The notes beneath the pieces were generated by a model. It worked only from the letters and a program-made list of their open reading frames with translations, did no database searches and was not told the origin of the DNA. This document shows, piece by piece, positions 44,004-53,166 of a DNA stretch of 64,000 nt. Position 1 is the first letter of the stretch. Every line of letters starts with the position of its first letter. Made by a program: the position numbers and the translations under genes. The stretch covers positions 1 through 64,000 of the forward strand of contig JAUICD010000007.1 of assembly GCA_030427965.1 (NCBI GenBank). Reading direction: 5' to 3'. The DNA comes from Bdellovibrionia bacterium (lineage in GTDB: Bacteria; Bdellovibrionota; Bdellovibrionia; Bdellovibrionales; JAUICD01).

Positions 44004-44858
44004 TTACGCCACTTCCTTCTGCGTAAAGTTCTTAATCGCTTTTCTTGCATCCTGGGTGATATTCACAAATTTAACACCGTAATTTAATGAGGCTCCGCGA
44101 TCTTTCACCCCTTTTACATACTTCTTGTTTACAATTTCACAAACAGCATTAAAAGGAGGAACTCTATCTCCAGGTTTAAAATGAAGATAAACAGTTTGAC
44201 CAGGAAGTAACATTGCATTGTTCATGACAATGCCTGCTCCAGCTTCACTCATTTCAAGGCTTTCACCTTTCCAAACTCTTGAATTGTCATGAACAATTAT
44301 AGAACCATTATAAGCAGTTCTCATATGACGACGACGGAAAAAAATATCATCCGTCGAACTATCACCACTTAAAATAAGACTTTTAATCGCACCAGGGGAA
44401 AACTCTTCACGCTCGGCCACTCTGGCCCATGATTCCATTCCGGCTTTCCATACGTAGTCGAACTCAAATACAGATTTCTCTTGGAGCATCTTTATAATAT
44501 CAGGATAAGTAAATGGACCATATCGATTGTCCCATTTTAAGATAAACCATTCATCGGATTGATTATTTGGAGTAGCCTTGGCTTCTGCAATAACAGTCTT
44601 TTCATTAAATGGAGTCATATCTTCATCGTCTTCAGCCAACCCTTTCTTCGCCTTAGCAGGAGCTTTTGTCGGCTTTTTATTCTTAAGTAAGGAATTTATA
44701 GGCTCGCACTCTAAAAGAAGTACCCAATCTTGTTTTGATTCATCAAAAGCATAATCTGTAACAGCAATCTCACCTGAATTGAGTCGTTCTACGATTTCCT
44801 TTGGATCCCATGGGCCCAAGTCTTTGTCGTCTTTTGAGATATAGTAATGAGTCTGCAT
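44004..44858 (-). CDS. GYF-GYF-PilZ protein, likely cyclic-di-GMP effector
   Basis: 284 residues, no signal. GYF_2 domain 1 (~1-60; YYISKDDKDLGPWDPKEI), a linker rich in Lys/Ala, GYF_2 domain 2 (~105-165; WFILKWDNRYGPFTYPDI), then a PilZ domain (~175-284). PilZ shows the RRRHMR arginine cluster and MSEAGAG, matching the RxxxR and D/N-x-S-x-x-G c-di-GMP motifs except Glu for Asp/Asn. GYF_2 domains bind proline-rich or membrane-protein partners. In Myxococcus, GltJ also carries a GYF domain. It is inferred to link c-di-GMP levels to the envelope machine. ATG 44858 has AGGAG 9 bases upstream. Confidence 0.9.
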   Translation of the reverse strand: MQTHYYISKDDKDLGPWDPKEIVERLNSGEIAVTDYAFDESKQDWVLLLECEPINSLLKNKKPTKAPAKAKKGLAEDDEDMTPFNEKTVIAEAKATPNNQSDEWFILKWDNRYGPFTYPDIIKMLQEKSVFEFDYVWKAGMESWARVAEREEFSPGAIKSLILSGDSSTDDIFFRRRHMRTAYNGSIIVHDNSRVWKGESLEMSEAGAGIVMNNAMLLPGQTVYLHFKPGDRVPPFNAVCEIVNKKYVKGVKDRGASLNYGVKFVNITQDARKAIKNFTQKEVA

Positions 44859-45169
44859 GGATAAATCTCCTCTGTCTCTTGATGAAAATTTCGGACTTTT
44901 GGCCAAGTACCTTAAGACAATCAGAAGAGTTCGTAAAAAACGTCGAACTTCTTTTCACTGCTATTCTCATAATAAAACAATATTTCATTTTCTTATTCTT
45001 TTGACTCAAAATTCGAAACCAACGCATATGTACCCAAAAAATCCAGGTCCTTTTTTGTCCTTTATATGTACAGGATAATTATTTCCAATTTCTCATTCTG
45101 GCACTCAACTACCTAGACCAAGGTGCCGAAAAGTTAATCTGTGGAACGTGACTTGTCGTGGAGGATAGC
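44859..45169. other. Intergenic region between divergent genes
   Basis: About 310 bp. An imperfect hairpin (44924-44951, GAAGAGTTCG / CGAACTTC with a 2-base bulge) precedes four T on the plus strand. AT-rich segments around 45060-45090 (GATAAT) may hold a -10 element, but no matching -35 was found. No coding frame is supported. Confidence 0.4.
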
Positions 45170-48100
45170 TTGATTTACAAAAGAGCTTTGATCTATCTAT
45201 CAGTTTTAGTTTTTCTTTCATCCTGTAAGGAAACTGAAACTATAGTTGAAGAGCTTTCTTCAACTAGCTTAGTTTCAATCTCCGGTAAGACAAGCTACAC
45301 AGAGAGTGTCAACTCTGGAGCAAACTTACTGTCCATAACTGGAACTTGTGATGCTCGCGTGAAAAGCCTTGAAGTCAATTTAAATGGTTCTGGTTGGGTC
45401 ACAGCTAGCAGTGAAACAAGTTTAGATTCCTCTGACTGGGATTGTTCAGATGGCAGTTTTTTAATTCAAACAGTTTCAGATATAACAACGACATTCGGAA
45501 TCTCAGCAGATGGTGAAACTGCAACCATTGAAGTTCGTGGGTCCACATTTGCTGGAACAACAAATTTGGTTAAACTCACAATTCAAATCAATAGTTCTGT
45601 CACTACAACTACGACTACAACTACAACTACAACTACAACTACTACAACTACTACGACTACTACGACTACTACGACTACTACGACAACTACTACGACAACC
45701 ACTCTTCTTCCAGCTCCAACAAAAGTCGATGTTGGAGGAACAAGTCGATCACCTGGATCAAATCCAAATCCAGATATACTTGTAGAAGGAAACTTTACTT
45801 CAGGTGATACGATTTATTTCTATGATGATGCTGGTTGTACGAATGAAATTGGAAATATTTCTGCTACTTCAAGCCTATCGACAGTAGAAACTCTCCCAGG
45901 GGGGTTGGGCTCAGATGGTGATTATAGCATTTATGTGAAATACAATGATGGAGCAACTGACTCCCTATGTAGTACAGATTTTGCCGTTTACACTTTAGAT
46001 GGAACTGCACCCTCCATCTCTAGTATGTCAGTTCAAACGGGATTAAATCGCAATTATTATCAAGGTGATGTATTTGAAATCAAAGTGGATTTTAATGAAT
46101 CTATCTTTATCAAGAAGAGCATTTTCCCTCCTAAGATCATTTTGAATTTAGACACCAATTATAAAATAGATTTAACTTTTGAAAGAATGGAAGGTTATAC
46201 AAGTGCAATTTTTCAAGGTGAAATTCCTTCAGGGGTATACGACACAAATGGCCCAACAATCAATGATGCAAGAATTATTTTAAATGATGGTTTTATCGAA
46301 GATGGGGCGCAAAATTCTTTATCAACCATCAACATATCGAGTTTTATTTCGAGTTTGAATCTTTCATCTATACCAATAGTAGACGGAGCCTCTCCTTTCT
46401 GTAGTGCTCATACTGGAGCCACCAATTACAATGAGATCTCGGCGGGGCCAAGTGCTTATACTGCCGGGCAATTCGATTACATCATCTGTACAGTTGCACA
46501 ATTTAAAGATATCGGAGCCAACTGCAATTCAGGAACGTCAATAGCCTGCGGTTTCAAGTATGTATTAAAAGCAGAATTCGACTTCCCCAACAATCCTGTT
46601 ACAGGGTTCACACCTATCGGATCTTCTCTCAATCCATTTACAGGTGTTTTTGATGGCGAGTGGAACTCCATTGGAGCCTTTAATTATACTTCTACAGCCA
46701 ACGAGCAAGGCCTTTTTAGTCGTATATCAGGCTCTACTGCAATTGTACGAAACCTACTTGTAGGTGAATCAACTATGACTGTGGCATCTTTTGACTACCA
46801 GGGGTTTATAGCTGGTCGACTTGTCGGGGGAGCCAAGCTTAAAAATGTTTATGTCGGGAAAGATTCTTTCATTAATGGGAGTACAAGTTCGGAGTTTGCG
46901 GGAGGACTAGTGGGAAATATGCTTTCCTCAAGTACTCTTATTGAAGACTGTGGCGGAGATGTTCAAGTTAATGCTTTCTCACAAATTGGTGGTTTGGTTG
47001 GAAGAATGAATGGCGGCACAATTCGTCGCTCATTTGCCATCGGAAATATCACTGGCACATCCTCTTATGTTGGCGGTCTAGTCGGCAGACAAGATACCGG
47101 GACCCTTGAAGGCAACACAGCATTAGGAAATGTATCTGGAGATGCATATATTGGGGGCCTTGTTGGATATTTAGACAGCGGCGGCGGAAGTGTAAATATC
47201 CAAAACAACTCAGCTCATGGAAGTGTGACCTTTACCAGTTCATCATTTGGCGGTGGTGGGCTTTTTGGTTCAATTGATGGAAACGTCCTCAATCAATTCA
47301 AATACAATTTGGCCACAGGCTCCATATCAGGCCCTTCCAACAAAGGTGGATTTGCATCAACAGCAGTAACAGATCCAACGCCAAGTGATGTAGATGGAAA
47401 TCTCTACGACAGTGATAATTTTTCAGGTGCTTCAAACCTCGGTGGCGGAGGATTGATTTACGCCACCAGTCGCACAACAGCAGACTTAAAACTTCAAACC
47501 ACTTTTACAGAAGAAGGTTGGGATTTCAATACGCTTTGGAAAATTAAAGAAACTGAATTTTATCCAATTCAAAAAACAAAGTACTTTCCAAGGTACAATG
47601 ATCACACAGTCTTTACGACTTCAACTAGATCTAAGGGTAACCTAAATGGCCTTGCAGGGGCTGATGCTACGTGTAGGTCTCTTGCTTCCAGTGACCCAGT
47701 CAAACATAAGGCTTGGGAATACTATAGAGCTATTTTGTCTGATGAGTTCACAGATGCAAAAGATCGCATCAACTTTGATGGACAAATTTATAATACAAAT
47801 GGTGATTTAGTTACTTCAAATCCATCAGATATCTGGAATGCGGGAACGACAAATTTAAGTTTTCCAATACAATATGATGAAAATGGAACCACACTACCAA
47901 CGACCTATATCAATTGGACAGGCTCTGAATCAGATGGAACACTACACCCATCTGCCTATACCTGTGAAAACTGGACCAACGATGTTTCTGGAAATGGGCA
48001 ACGAGGCACGCACACATCTCTTACTGATGGGTGGGTCAATTCAGCCGGACAGTCATGTGGCAACAACGCTAGATTGTACTGCACCAATCGCGACCCTGTT

Positions 48101-48679
48101 TATCAGACCCTCAATCCCAACTTTGAAAATGGAAATATCACACTTGTTGAAAAAAATACGAGAGTGGGATTTGCAGCATCAGGAGGGGTTTCAAGAGGTA
48201 ATTTTGCAAAGCTTACTGGAAAATATTATTTTGAAATTGAAATCATGATGTCCCATTCAGACTATCGAATTGGCCTGACTGACATCACAGCTACACCAAC
48301 AGATGATTTAATAACTGGTGGAACAACAAACTCTTATGTGTGCATCTCTGGAAGTGGACAATGTTATTCTGATGAAACATTTGTCGCAGGGCTTAGCGTT
48401 GGGCCTTTTACAACACTTGGTGATGTTTTAATGATTGCCGTTGATCTTGATTCCGATGAAATCTGGTTTGGCCGAAACGGAACATGGCATACCATAGGTG
48501 GCAATTCTGGAAACCCAGAAACAGGTGCATTTCCTGCTATGGTAGGATTGACAAAAGCCGGAGGACTCTACCCCGTGATTCAAAAGAACACTGGCGGAGG
48601 ACTTGGCGACGTTCGTTTTAGATTTAAATATGAAGATCTTCAATATCGACCAAACGGTTTCAGAGCCTGGATCGATTGA
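45170..48679 (+). CDS. Giant lipoprotein with poly-Thr tract, GLUG repeats, DUF1554-like and SPRY-like domains
   Basis: 1169 residues. TTG 45170 has GGAGG at 5-base spacing and opens a lipoprotein signal (lipobox LSSC). After an Ig-like N-terminal region comes a run of 34 Thr (residues 145-178), then a second Ig-like region (~180-410), a 400-560 region with several Cys, GLUG-type repeats (~570-760; GGLVGRMNGG, GGLVGRQDTG, GGLVGYLDSG), a DUF1554-like domain (~815-975; CRSLA, WTGSESDG, CENWTNDVSG) and a C-terminal SPRY-like domain (~985-1165; YYFEIEIM, DEIWFGRNGTW). Surface adhesin-like; substrate unknown. Alternative start GTG 45158 has no ribosome site. Confidence 0.9.
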   Translation: MIYKRALIYLSVLVFLSSCKETETIVEELSSTSLVSISGKTSYTESVNSGANLLSITGTCDARVKSLEVNLNGSGWVTASSETSLDSSDWDCSDGSFLIQTVSDITTTFGISADGETATIEVRGSTFAGTTNLVKLTIQINSSVTTTTTTTTTTTTTTTTTTTTTTTTTTTTTTTTTTLLPAPTKVDVGGTSRSPGSNPNPDILVEGNFTSGDTIYFYDDAGCTNEIGNISATSSLSTVETLPGGLGSDGDYSIYVKYNDGATDSLCSTDFAVYTLDGTAPSISSMSVQTGLNRNYYQGDVFEIKVDFNESIFIKKSIFPPKIILNLDTNYKIDLTFERMEGYTSAIFQGEIPSGVYDTNGPTINDARIILNDGFIEDGAQNSLSTINISSFISSLNLSSIPIVDGASPFCSAHTGATNYNEISAGPSAYTAGQFDYIICTVAQFKDIGANCNSGTSIACGFKYVLKAEFDFPNNPVTGFTPIGSSLNPFTGVFDGEWNSIGAFNYTSTANEQGLFSRISGSTAIVRNLLVGESTMTVASFDYQGFIAGRLVGGAKLKNVYVGKDSFINGSTSSEFAGGLVGNMLSSSTLIEDCGGDVQVNAFSQIGGLVGRMNGGTIRRSFAIGNITGTSSYVGGLVGRQDTGTLEGNTALGNVSGDAYIGGLVGYLDSGGGSVNIQNNSAHGSVTFTSSSFGGGGLFGSIDGNVLNQFKYNLATGSISGPSNKGGFASTAVTDPTPSDVDGNLYDSDNFSGASNLGGGGLIYATSRTTADLKLQTTFTEEGWDFNTLWKIKETEFYPIQKTKYFPRYNDHTVFTTSTRSKGNLNGLAGADATCRSLASSDPVKHKAWEYYRAILSDEFTDAKDRINFDGQIYNTNGDLVTSNPSDIWNAGTTNLSFPIQYDENGTTLPTTYINWTGSESDGTLHPSAYTCENWTNDVSGNGQRGTHTSLTDGWVNSAGQSCGNNARLYCTNRDPVYQTLNPNFENGNITLVEKNTRVGFAASGGVSRGNFAKLTGKYYFEIEIMMSHSDYRIGLTDITATPTDDLITGGTTNSYVCISGSGQCYSDETFVAGLSVGPFTTLGDVLMIAVDLDSDEIWFGRNGTWHTIGGNSGNPETGAFPAMVGLTKAGGLYPVIQKNTGGGLGDVRFRFKYEDLQYRPNGFRAWID
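45602..45703 (+). repeat. Triplet repeat tract coding 34 consecutive threonines
   Basis: Only ACT, ACA and ACG (plus one ACC) codons, arranged in ACTACA and ACTACTACG micro-units. Slippage would change length in whole codons, so the frame is kept. The tract is a likely O-linked-modification or spacer segment of the lipoprotein. Confidence 0.97.
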
Positions 48680-48698
48680 ACCAAAAAAACGTGTCAAC

Positions 48699-48727
48699 CG
48701 CTTGAGCCAACCACGAAAGCTCAAGCG
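48699..48727 (+). terminator. Possible terminator after the giant lipoprotein
   Basis: CGCTTGAG/CTCAAGCG stem of 8 bp with a 13-base loop. The T-run after it is poor (AGTTTGATT), so the call is weak. Confidence 0.35.
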
Positions 48728-48873
48728 AGTTTGATTCCCAAAAGAGTCATTTTAATTTCCAGTTTAGAAAGATATCAATTTCATTCGTGTGTGATGTGCA
48801 GAGCGTGACCCGAGGGACGATTTGCGGCCAAAAACACAGATTCAAATGAGAACGAAAATAAATCTATAAGAGT

Positions 48874-49893
48874 TTACTTAATAGCTTCGCGGATATATGC
48901 AGACGCCGTATCCATCGCCCAAACCGCAATCACAATAAGAAGTGCAAGGGTTCCAACCTCAGGCCACATAGCTTGGCCCTGATACTGGATTAACATTGTA
49001 CCAATACCACCACCACCAACGAGACCAATGATTGTTGCCATACGAACATTGATATCCCAACGATAAATTGTAAACGAAATATAGGGAAGCACAATTTGCG
49101 GAACCACAGCAAACCACACCACTTGAAGAGGGCCTGCTCCTGTTGCCGTGATACCTTCAATCGGGCCATCTTCCACACATTCAATAAACTCACTGTACTG
49201 CTTTGCAAGTGAAGCAATCGAGTGAAGCATCAACCCCAACATTCCAGCAAATGGGCCAATACCCACCCAAACAGTAAAGATAATCGCCCAAATAAGTGGC
49301 TCAATGGAACGTGTAACATTTAAAACCGTACGTAAAAACATGTACACACCAAACCCAAAAGGTGTTCCACCCATAATGTTTTTGGCACATAAAAAGGAGA
49401 GAACAAAAGCAATTGGTACGGCAATGACAGTTGCCATAAACGCAATAAAAATAGTTTCCACAATCGCCAAAACGCCCCGGGGAAGTATGCTCATCTCTGG
49501 ATTAAAAAGACTCATTAAGATTTTCTTAGCACCACGAAACCCATCTGGGTCCGTCAGTTCATATAGGCTCACTTGGGTCACTTGCACACCAGCTACACAG
49601 GTCACAACAAACAATGTCGCTAGCTGAATTCCCCAAAAAGTCTTATACCAAGGAATTGGCTCTGCAAGAGCCTTCTTGTGTGGCGGCTCAAAAATCGCCT
49701 CACCTAGAGTTTTTAATCCTATACCATTGAAGCCAAAACTAAAACCAAATCCAATTGCAACCCCAAGTATCGCAAGTAGGGTATTGCGCCCTAGGTTGAG
49801 CATAGCCATATCATCTGGCTGAAATACCACAACAAGTGCAATTAAAAAGAGATATGCGATTCCGACAGCATCAAAAACTCTAGCTTTCCACAT
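48874..49893 (-). CDS. phnE: Phosphonate/phosphite-type ABC transporter permease
   Basis: 339 residues with an N-terminal hydrophobic extension (two helices in ~8-55, another near ~95-115) before the standard PhnE core of about six helices. The core shows the EAA-like cytoplasmic loop (EGITATGAGPLQVVWFAVVPQ) and GGGGIGTMLIQYQG near the end. PhnE is usually ~260-280 residues, so the extension is notable. Start overlaps the phnC stop by one base (TAATG). Confidence 0.93.
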   Translation of the reverse strand: MWKARVFDAVGIAYLFLIALVVVFQPDDMAMLNLGRNTLLAILGVAIGFGFSFGFNGIGLKTLGEAIFEPPHKKALAEPIPWYKTFWGIQLATLFVVTCVAGVQVTQVSLYELTDPDGFRGAKKILMSLFNPEMSILPRGVLAIVETIFIAFMATVIAVPIAFVLSFLCAKNIMGGTPFGFGVYMFLRTVLNVTRSIEPLIWAIIFTVWVGIGPFAGMLGLMLHSIASLAKQYSEFIECVEDGPIEGITATGAGPLQVVWFAVVPQIVLPYISFTIYRWDINVRMATIIGLVGGGGIGTMLIQYQGQAMWPEVGTLALLIVIAVWAMDTASAYIREAIK

Positions 49894-50663
49894 TAGTTGA
49901 CATGAACCTCTCTGGCACCTTCGCCATAAATTTTTTCAAACCAAGCTTCATCAATATTCTTTGGATCACCATCGTAGACCATATTCCCCTCTTTAAGAGC
50001 AATCACTCGAGTGGCGTACCTTCTAACAAGGCTCAAAAAATGAAGATTACAAATAATGGTGATTCCAAGTTCTTTATTCACCTTTTCAAGATAATCCATC
50101 ACTGTGTGACAAGTGGCCGGGTCCAAACTTGCCACAGGCTCGTCAGCCAAAAGAATTTCAGGTTCTTGTGCAAGAGCACGCGCAATTGCAACCCTTTGTT
50201 GCTGACCACCAGAAAGCTGATCTGCACGAACATAAGCTTTTTCTCGAATACCAACAAGGTCCAAATAGCCCAAAGCTTTTTCTTTGGCTTCACTACTAAA
50301 CATACCCATAATGCTTGAAAGACTGTTTGTTCGAGAAAGATTCCCCATCAAAACATTACTTAAAACGGTGTGACGATTGATAAGGTTGAAATGTTGAAAG
50401 ATCATCGCCATTCGACGCCTGACATCCCGTGCTTTCTTGCCTTCCAAATGCGTGACGTCTTCATTTTTAAAAACAATACTTCCTGAGGTGGGGTCGTGAA
50501 GATGATTGAGACATCGAAGCATTGTGGACTTACCAGACCCACTAAGACCAATGACAACTAAGAACTCTCCAGGTTTCACGTCAAATGAAACACCCTTAAG
50601 GGCTCGCATACCGTTGGGATAGACTTTCTCTAGGTTTTTGATTTGAAGTAACGGCTCAGCCAA
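49893..50663 (-). CDS. phnC: Phosphonate/phosphite-type ABC transporter ATPase
   Basis: 256 residues. Walker A GLSGSGKST (~38-46), Q-loop IFQHFNLI, signature LSGGQQQRVAIARAL, Walker B ILLADEPVASLDP, and the H-loop region (CNLHFL). It energises the transport of phosphonate, phosphite or phosphate analogues. The start is TTG 50663 with AGGGG upstream. No C-P lyase genes are nearby. Confidence 0.96.
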   Translation of the reverse strand: MAEPLLQIKNLEKVYPNGMRALKGVSFDVKPGEFLVVIGLSGSGKSTMLRCLNHLHDPTSGSIVFKNEDVTHLEGKKARDVRRRMAMIFQHFNLINRHTVLSNVLMGNLSRTNSLSSIMGMFSSEAKEKALGYLDLVGIREKAYVRADQLSGGQQQRVAIARALAQEPEILLADEPVASLDPATCHTVMDYLEKVNKELGITIICNLHFLSLVRRYATRVIALKEGNMVYDGDPKNIDEAWFEKIYGEGAREVHVN

Positions 50664-50674
50664 AATTTAAACCC

Positions 50675-51589
50675 CTACTTCTTTGCTAATTCAGTTGCAG
50701 ATTTACCAAGCTTCTTCAGCATATCTCTCACACCATCATACTCGGCATCACTACTTCTTACAAAGTCCGTGACACCATACAAATCATGAAAAACATCTTT
50801 CCCTTCTTGAGTTGCAATATATGCCATCAAAGCATCCACAACTTTATCTTTCATTTCCTCAGGCATGCCCTCTCTGAAAACAATAGGGTCATTTGGAATC
50901 GGATCAGTGAGTTCAATAATTTTCACTTTTGATTCAATGTCCTCATACTGTGTTTTGACCAGTCGGCGCGCATCTTGAATTTTGCCATCATGTGGGGGCG
51001 AGTAAAAAGTTGCCCCTGCATCCACTTGACCTTGATAGACCATCATAACAACATTGTCGTGTTTTTGCGCAAAGACAGTTTCCTTTGGCGTAATATTGCG
51101 GTCCTTGAAAAGCTTTGCAGGCATAAGATAACCAGAAGTCGATGCCGGGTCGACATATGCAAATGTCTTCCCATTGATGTCAGCTACGGTCTTCACATCA
51201 CCGTTGGCACGCGCAATAATTTGAGCTTTGTATTTGTCATGACCATAACGCTTCACTGTGATTCGAGCATTTGTCTTATATTTGTCATAGGCCATGATAT
51301 AACCAAACGTATTAAGAGAAGCGACATCCGCACGTTTTGTTCCAAAAGCCTCAACAACGGCGACAAAGCTCGTTGGAATTGCAAACTTGTATTTATAAGG
51401 GGTGTTTTCTTCTAGGTACTTTTTCACAAGCACAGCTCTGTCTGAAAGGAGCTTTGCATCCACAGACGGTACGAGCATAAACTTAATCGGGTTTTCAGCA
51501 GTTCCAAGGGGCGCTCTCTCACGCGTACAACCTGAAGCAAAAAAACTTCCCAACACCAAAAGCGCAACCAAACTCTTAAAACGGATCAT
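50675..51589 (-). CDS. phnD: Phosphonate/phosphite-binding lipoprotein
   Basis: 304 residues, lipobox in FFASGC at ~18-20 region, then a PhnD/PtxB-type binding fold: PSVDAKLLSDRAVLVKKYLEENT, DVASLNTFGYIMAYDKY, FAYVDPASTSGYLMPAKLF, VDAGATFYSPPHDG. The ligand cannot be told from sequence alone. ATG 51589 with GGGAGG upstream. First of phnDCE; divergent from the HAD gene. Confidence 0.94.
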   Translation of the reverse strand: MIRFKSLVALLVLGSFFASGCTRERAPLGTAENPIKFMLVPSVDAKLLSDRAVLVKKYLEENTPYKYKFAIPTSFVAVVEAFGTKRADVASLNTFGYIMAYDKYKTNARITVKRYGHDKYKAQIIARANGDVKTVADINGKTFAYVDPASTSGYLMPAKLFKDRNITPKETVFAQKHDNVVMMVYQGQVDAGATFYSPPHDGKIQDARRLVKTQYEDIESKVKIIELTDPIPNDPIVFREGMPEEMKDKVVDALMAYIATQEGKDVFHDLYGVTDFVRSSDAEYDGVRDMLKKLGKSATELAKK

Positions 51590-51759
51590 GTAAACCTCCC
51601 AAAAACCCACGTCCAAGATGATTTAGCAAACTCAGCAGCCCCCGCCAAGCTGATAGACTCAGTGGCCCCCTGTATAAAGGACTTTGCTCTCCGCGTCTAT
51701 GAGAGATTGGTTGGGTTTCTACTTCCACAGCCACTTTAGAGATAGTAGATCTGTACAAG

Positions 51760-52485
51760 ATGACACCGAAACAATCTGAACTCCTCATCAATTTATTAAA
51801 TAGAGCACACAAATCTAAAAAGCCTGGAGCTATTTTTGATCTCGACTCAACGCTCTTTCAGGTGAACCCAAGAACATTGAAGATCCTCCACAACTTTGCT
51901 TCTGATAAAAATTTTCAAAAGAAATACAAAGAAGAAACTAAAAAATTAAGTGGTGTTAAAGACTTAGCAAATACCTATTACGTAAAAGAACAGCTCATTC
52001 ATCTTAAAATGACAGATTCCCCTCGCCCATTTTATGAAGATCTATATCGGTATTGGAAAGAACATTTCTTTTCTGACGACCTCCTTATACACGATGAGCC
52101 CTACGAAGGAGCTTCTGAGTTCGTACACGAACTCTTATCCCATGGAGTCCAAATTATTTACCTAACAGGACGAAATATCCAAAACATGCTTCGTGGAACA
52201 AGAGAGTCCCTAAAAGAATGGGACTTTCCAACAGAAGACGACGGTGCCACGCTGGTCCTAAAGCCTCAAAAGGAAATGGATGATGCCGAATTTAAGAGAG
52301 ATTATTTTCTTTCCTTAGAAACGAACTTTGATCCTCTTTGGTTTTTTGAGAACGAGCCTAAGAATATTGAACTTGTGGAAAAAACGTCGCCAAATGTGGA
52401 AATCGTTTTTTTTGATAGTGTCCACTCGGAATCCAAGCAAAGATCACCAAAGCATCTTCCAACAATCCAATCTTTCAAATACTAA
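51760..52485 (+). CDS. HAD-superfamily hydrolase
   Basis: 241 residues. Motif I FDLDSTL (about 25-31; nucleophile Asp26, general acid Asp28), motif II LTGRN (~131-135), a Lys near RDYF, and motif IV ENEPKN/FFDSVHSE near 205-215, where the second acidic pair is DS rather than DD. The cap between motifs I and II is helical. Phosphatase of unknown substrate. Divergent from the phn operon, with a weak Shine-Dalgarno. Confidence 0.85.
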   Translation: MTPKQSELLINLLNRAHKSKKPGAIFDLDSTLFQVNPRTLKILHNFASDKNFQKKYKEETKKLSGVKDLANTYYVKEQLIHLKMTDSPRPFYEDLYRYWKEHFFSDDLLIHDEPYEGASEFVHELLSHGVQIIYLTGRNIQNMLRGTRESLKEWDFPTEDDGATLVLKPQKEMDDAEFKRDYFLSLETNFDPLWFFENEPKNIELVEKTSPNVEIVFFDSVHSESKQRSPKHLPTIQSFKY

Positions 52486-52511
52486 GCGTGCTCTTAAGGT
52501 CTATTTACAAT

Positions 52512-53075
52512 TCATTTCGTTGGCAAGGGACTCAAGTTGAATTTTCTTAAAGCCAAAAAAAGTGAGGCCACAATAAGGGAGTGGTTGATCTCTCCACTAT
52601 AAACTTTTTGAATCACATCCTCTACAGACATAAGCTCCACTGAAATGTCCTCAAAGGGGTCTAAGTTCTGTTTCATTGTTTCCTTACACTGGTAAGCAAT
52701 AAAGGTATGAAGTTGATTACTCTGTAACGCAGGATTTGGATAATGAACCCCCAAACTTTCAACTTGATCTGAGGTATAGCCTGTTTCCTCTTCGAGCTCT
52801 CGTACAGCCGCAATTTGGGGTGAGCTATCGCACCTGGCGTCCAACGCACCACCTGGTATTTCCAGAGTACTCTTCCCACTTCCATGCCGATACTGCCGGA
52901 TCAGTACAATCTCACCATTTTCAGTCACAGGCACGATATTGACCCAATCTGTAAAATCAAGAACGTAATATTTCGGCATAATTCGCCCATCTGGGAGCTC
53001 ACATCGATCTATACGAAATCGACAAAATGGCGTATTGAGAACCTCTTTGGTATCAAGAACTTTCCACTTAGACAT
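52512..53075 (-). CDS. Nudix hydrolase, ADP-ribose pyrophosphatase-like
   Basis: 187 residues from MSKWKVLDTKEV. Nudix box GGALDARCDSSPQIAAVRELEEETG, with the REL-x-EETG part intact and a two-residue insertion with Asp in place of the first conserved Glu. LIRQYRHG and the preceding strands match NudF-type ADP-ribose pyrophosphatases. The longer upstream frame to 53225 would overlap ttcA's promoter and lacks a ribosome site. Divergent from ttcA. Confidence 0.9.
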   Translation of the reverse strand: MSKWKVLDTKEVLNTPFCRFRIDRCELPDGRIMPKYYVLDFTDWVNIVPVTENGEIVLIRQYRHGSGKSTLEIPGGALDARCDSSPQIAAVRELEEETGYTSDQVESLGVHYPNPALQSNQLHTFIAYQCKETMKQNLDPFEDISVELMSVEDVIQKVYSGEINHSLIVASLFLALRKFNLSPLPTK

Positions 53076-53166
53076 AGATAGAAGCCTATCAGGGCATGGA
53101 ACAAAAGACATCCCAGATGATGACAAATTGCATCTTCTTGGTTGAAGTGCTAGCGTCCTTGAAATC

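Noticed and set aside
45602..45703. CRISPR-like or minisatellite array
   Set aside because: It is an in-frame threonine codon tract without spacers or palindromes.
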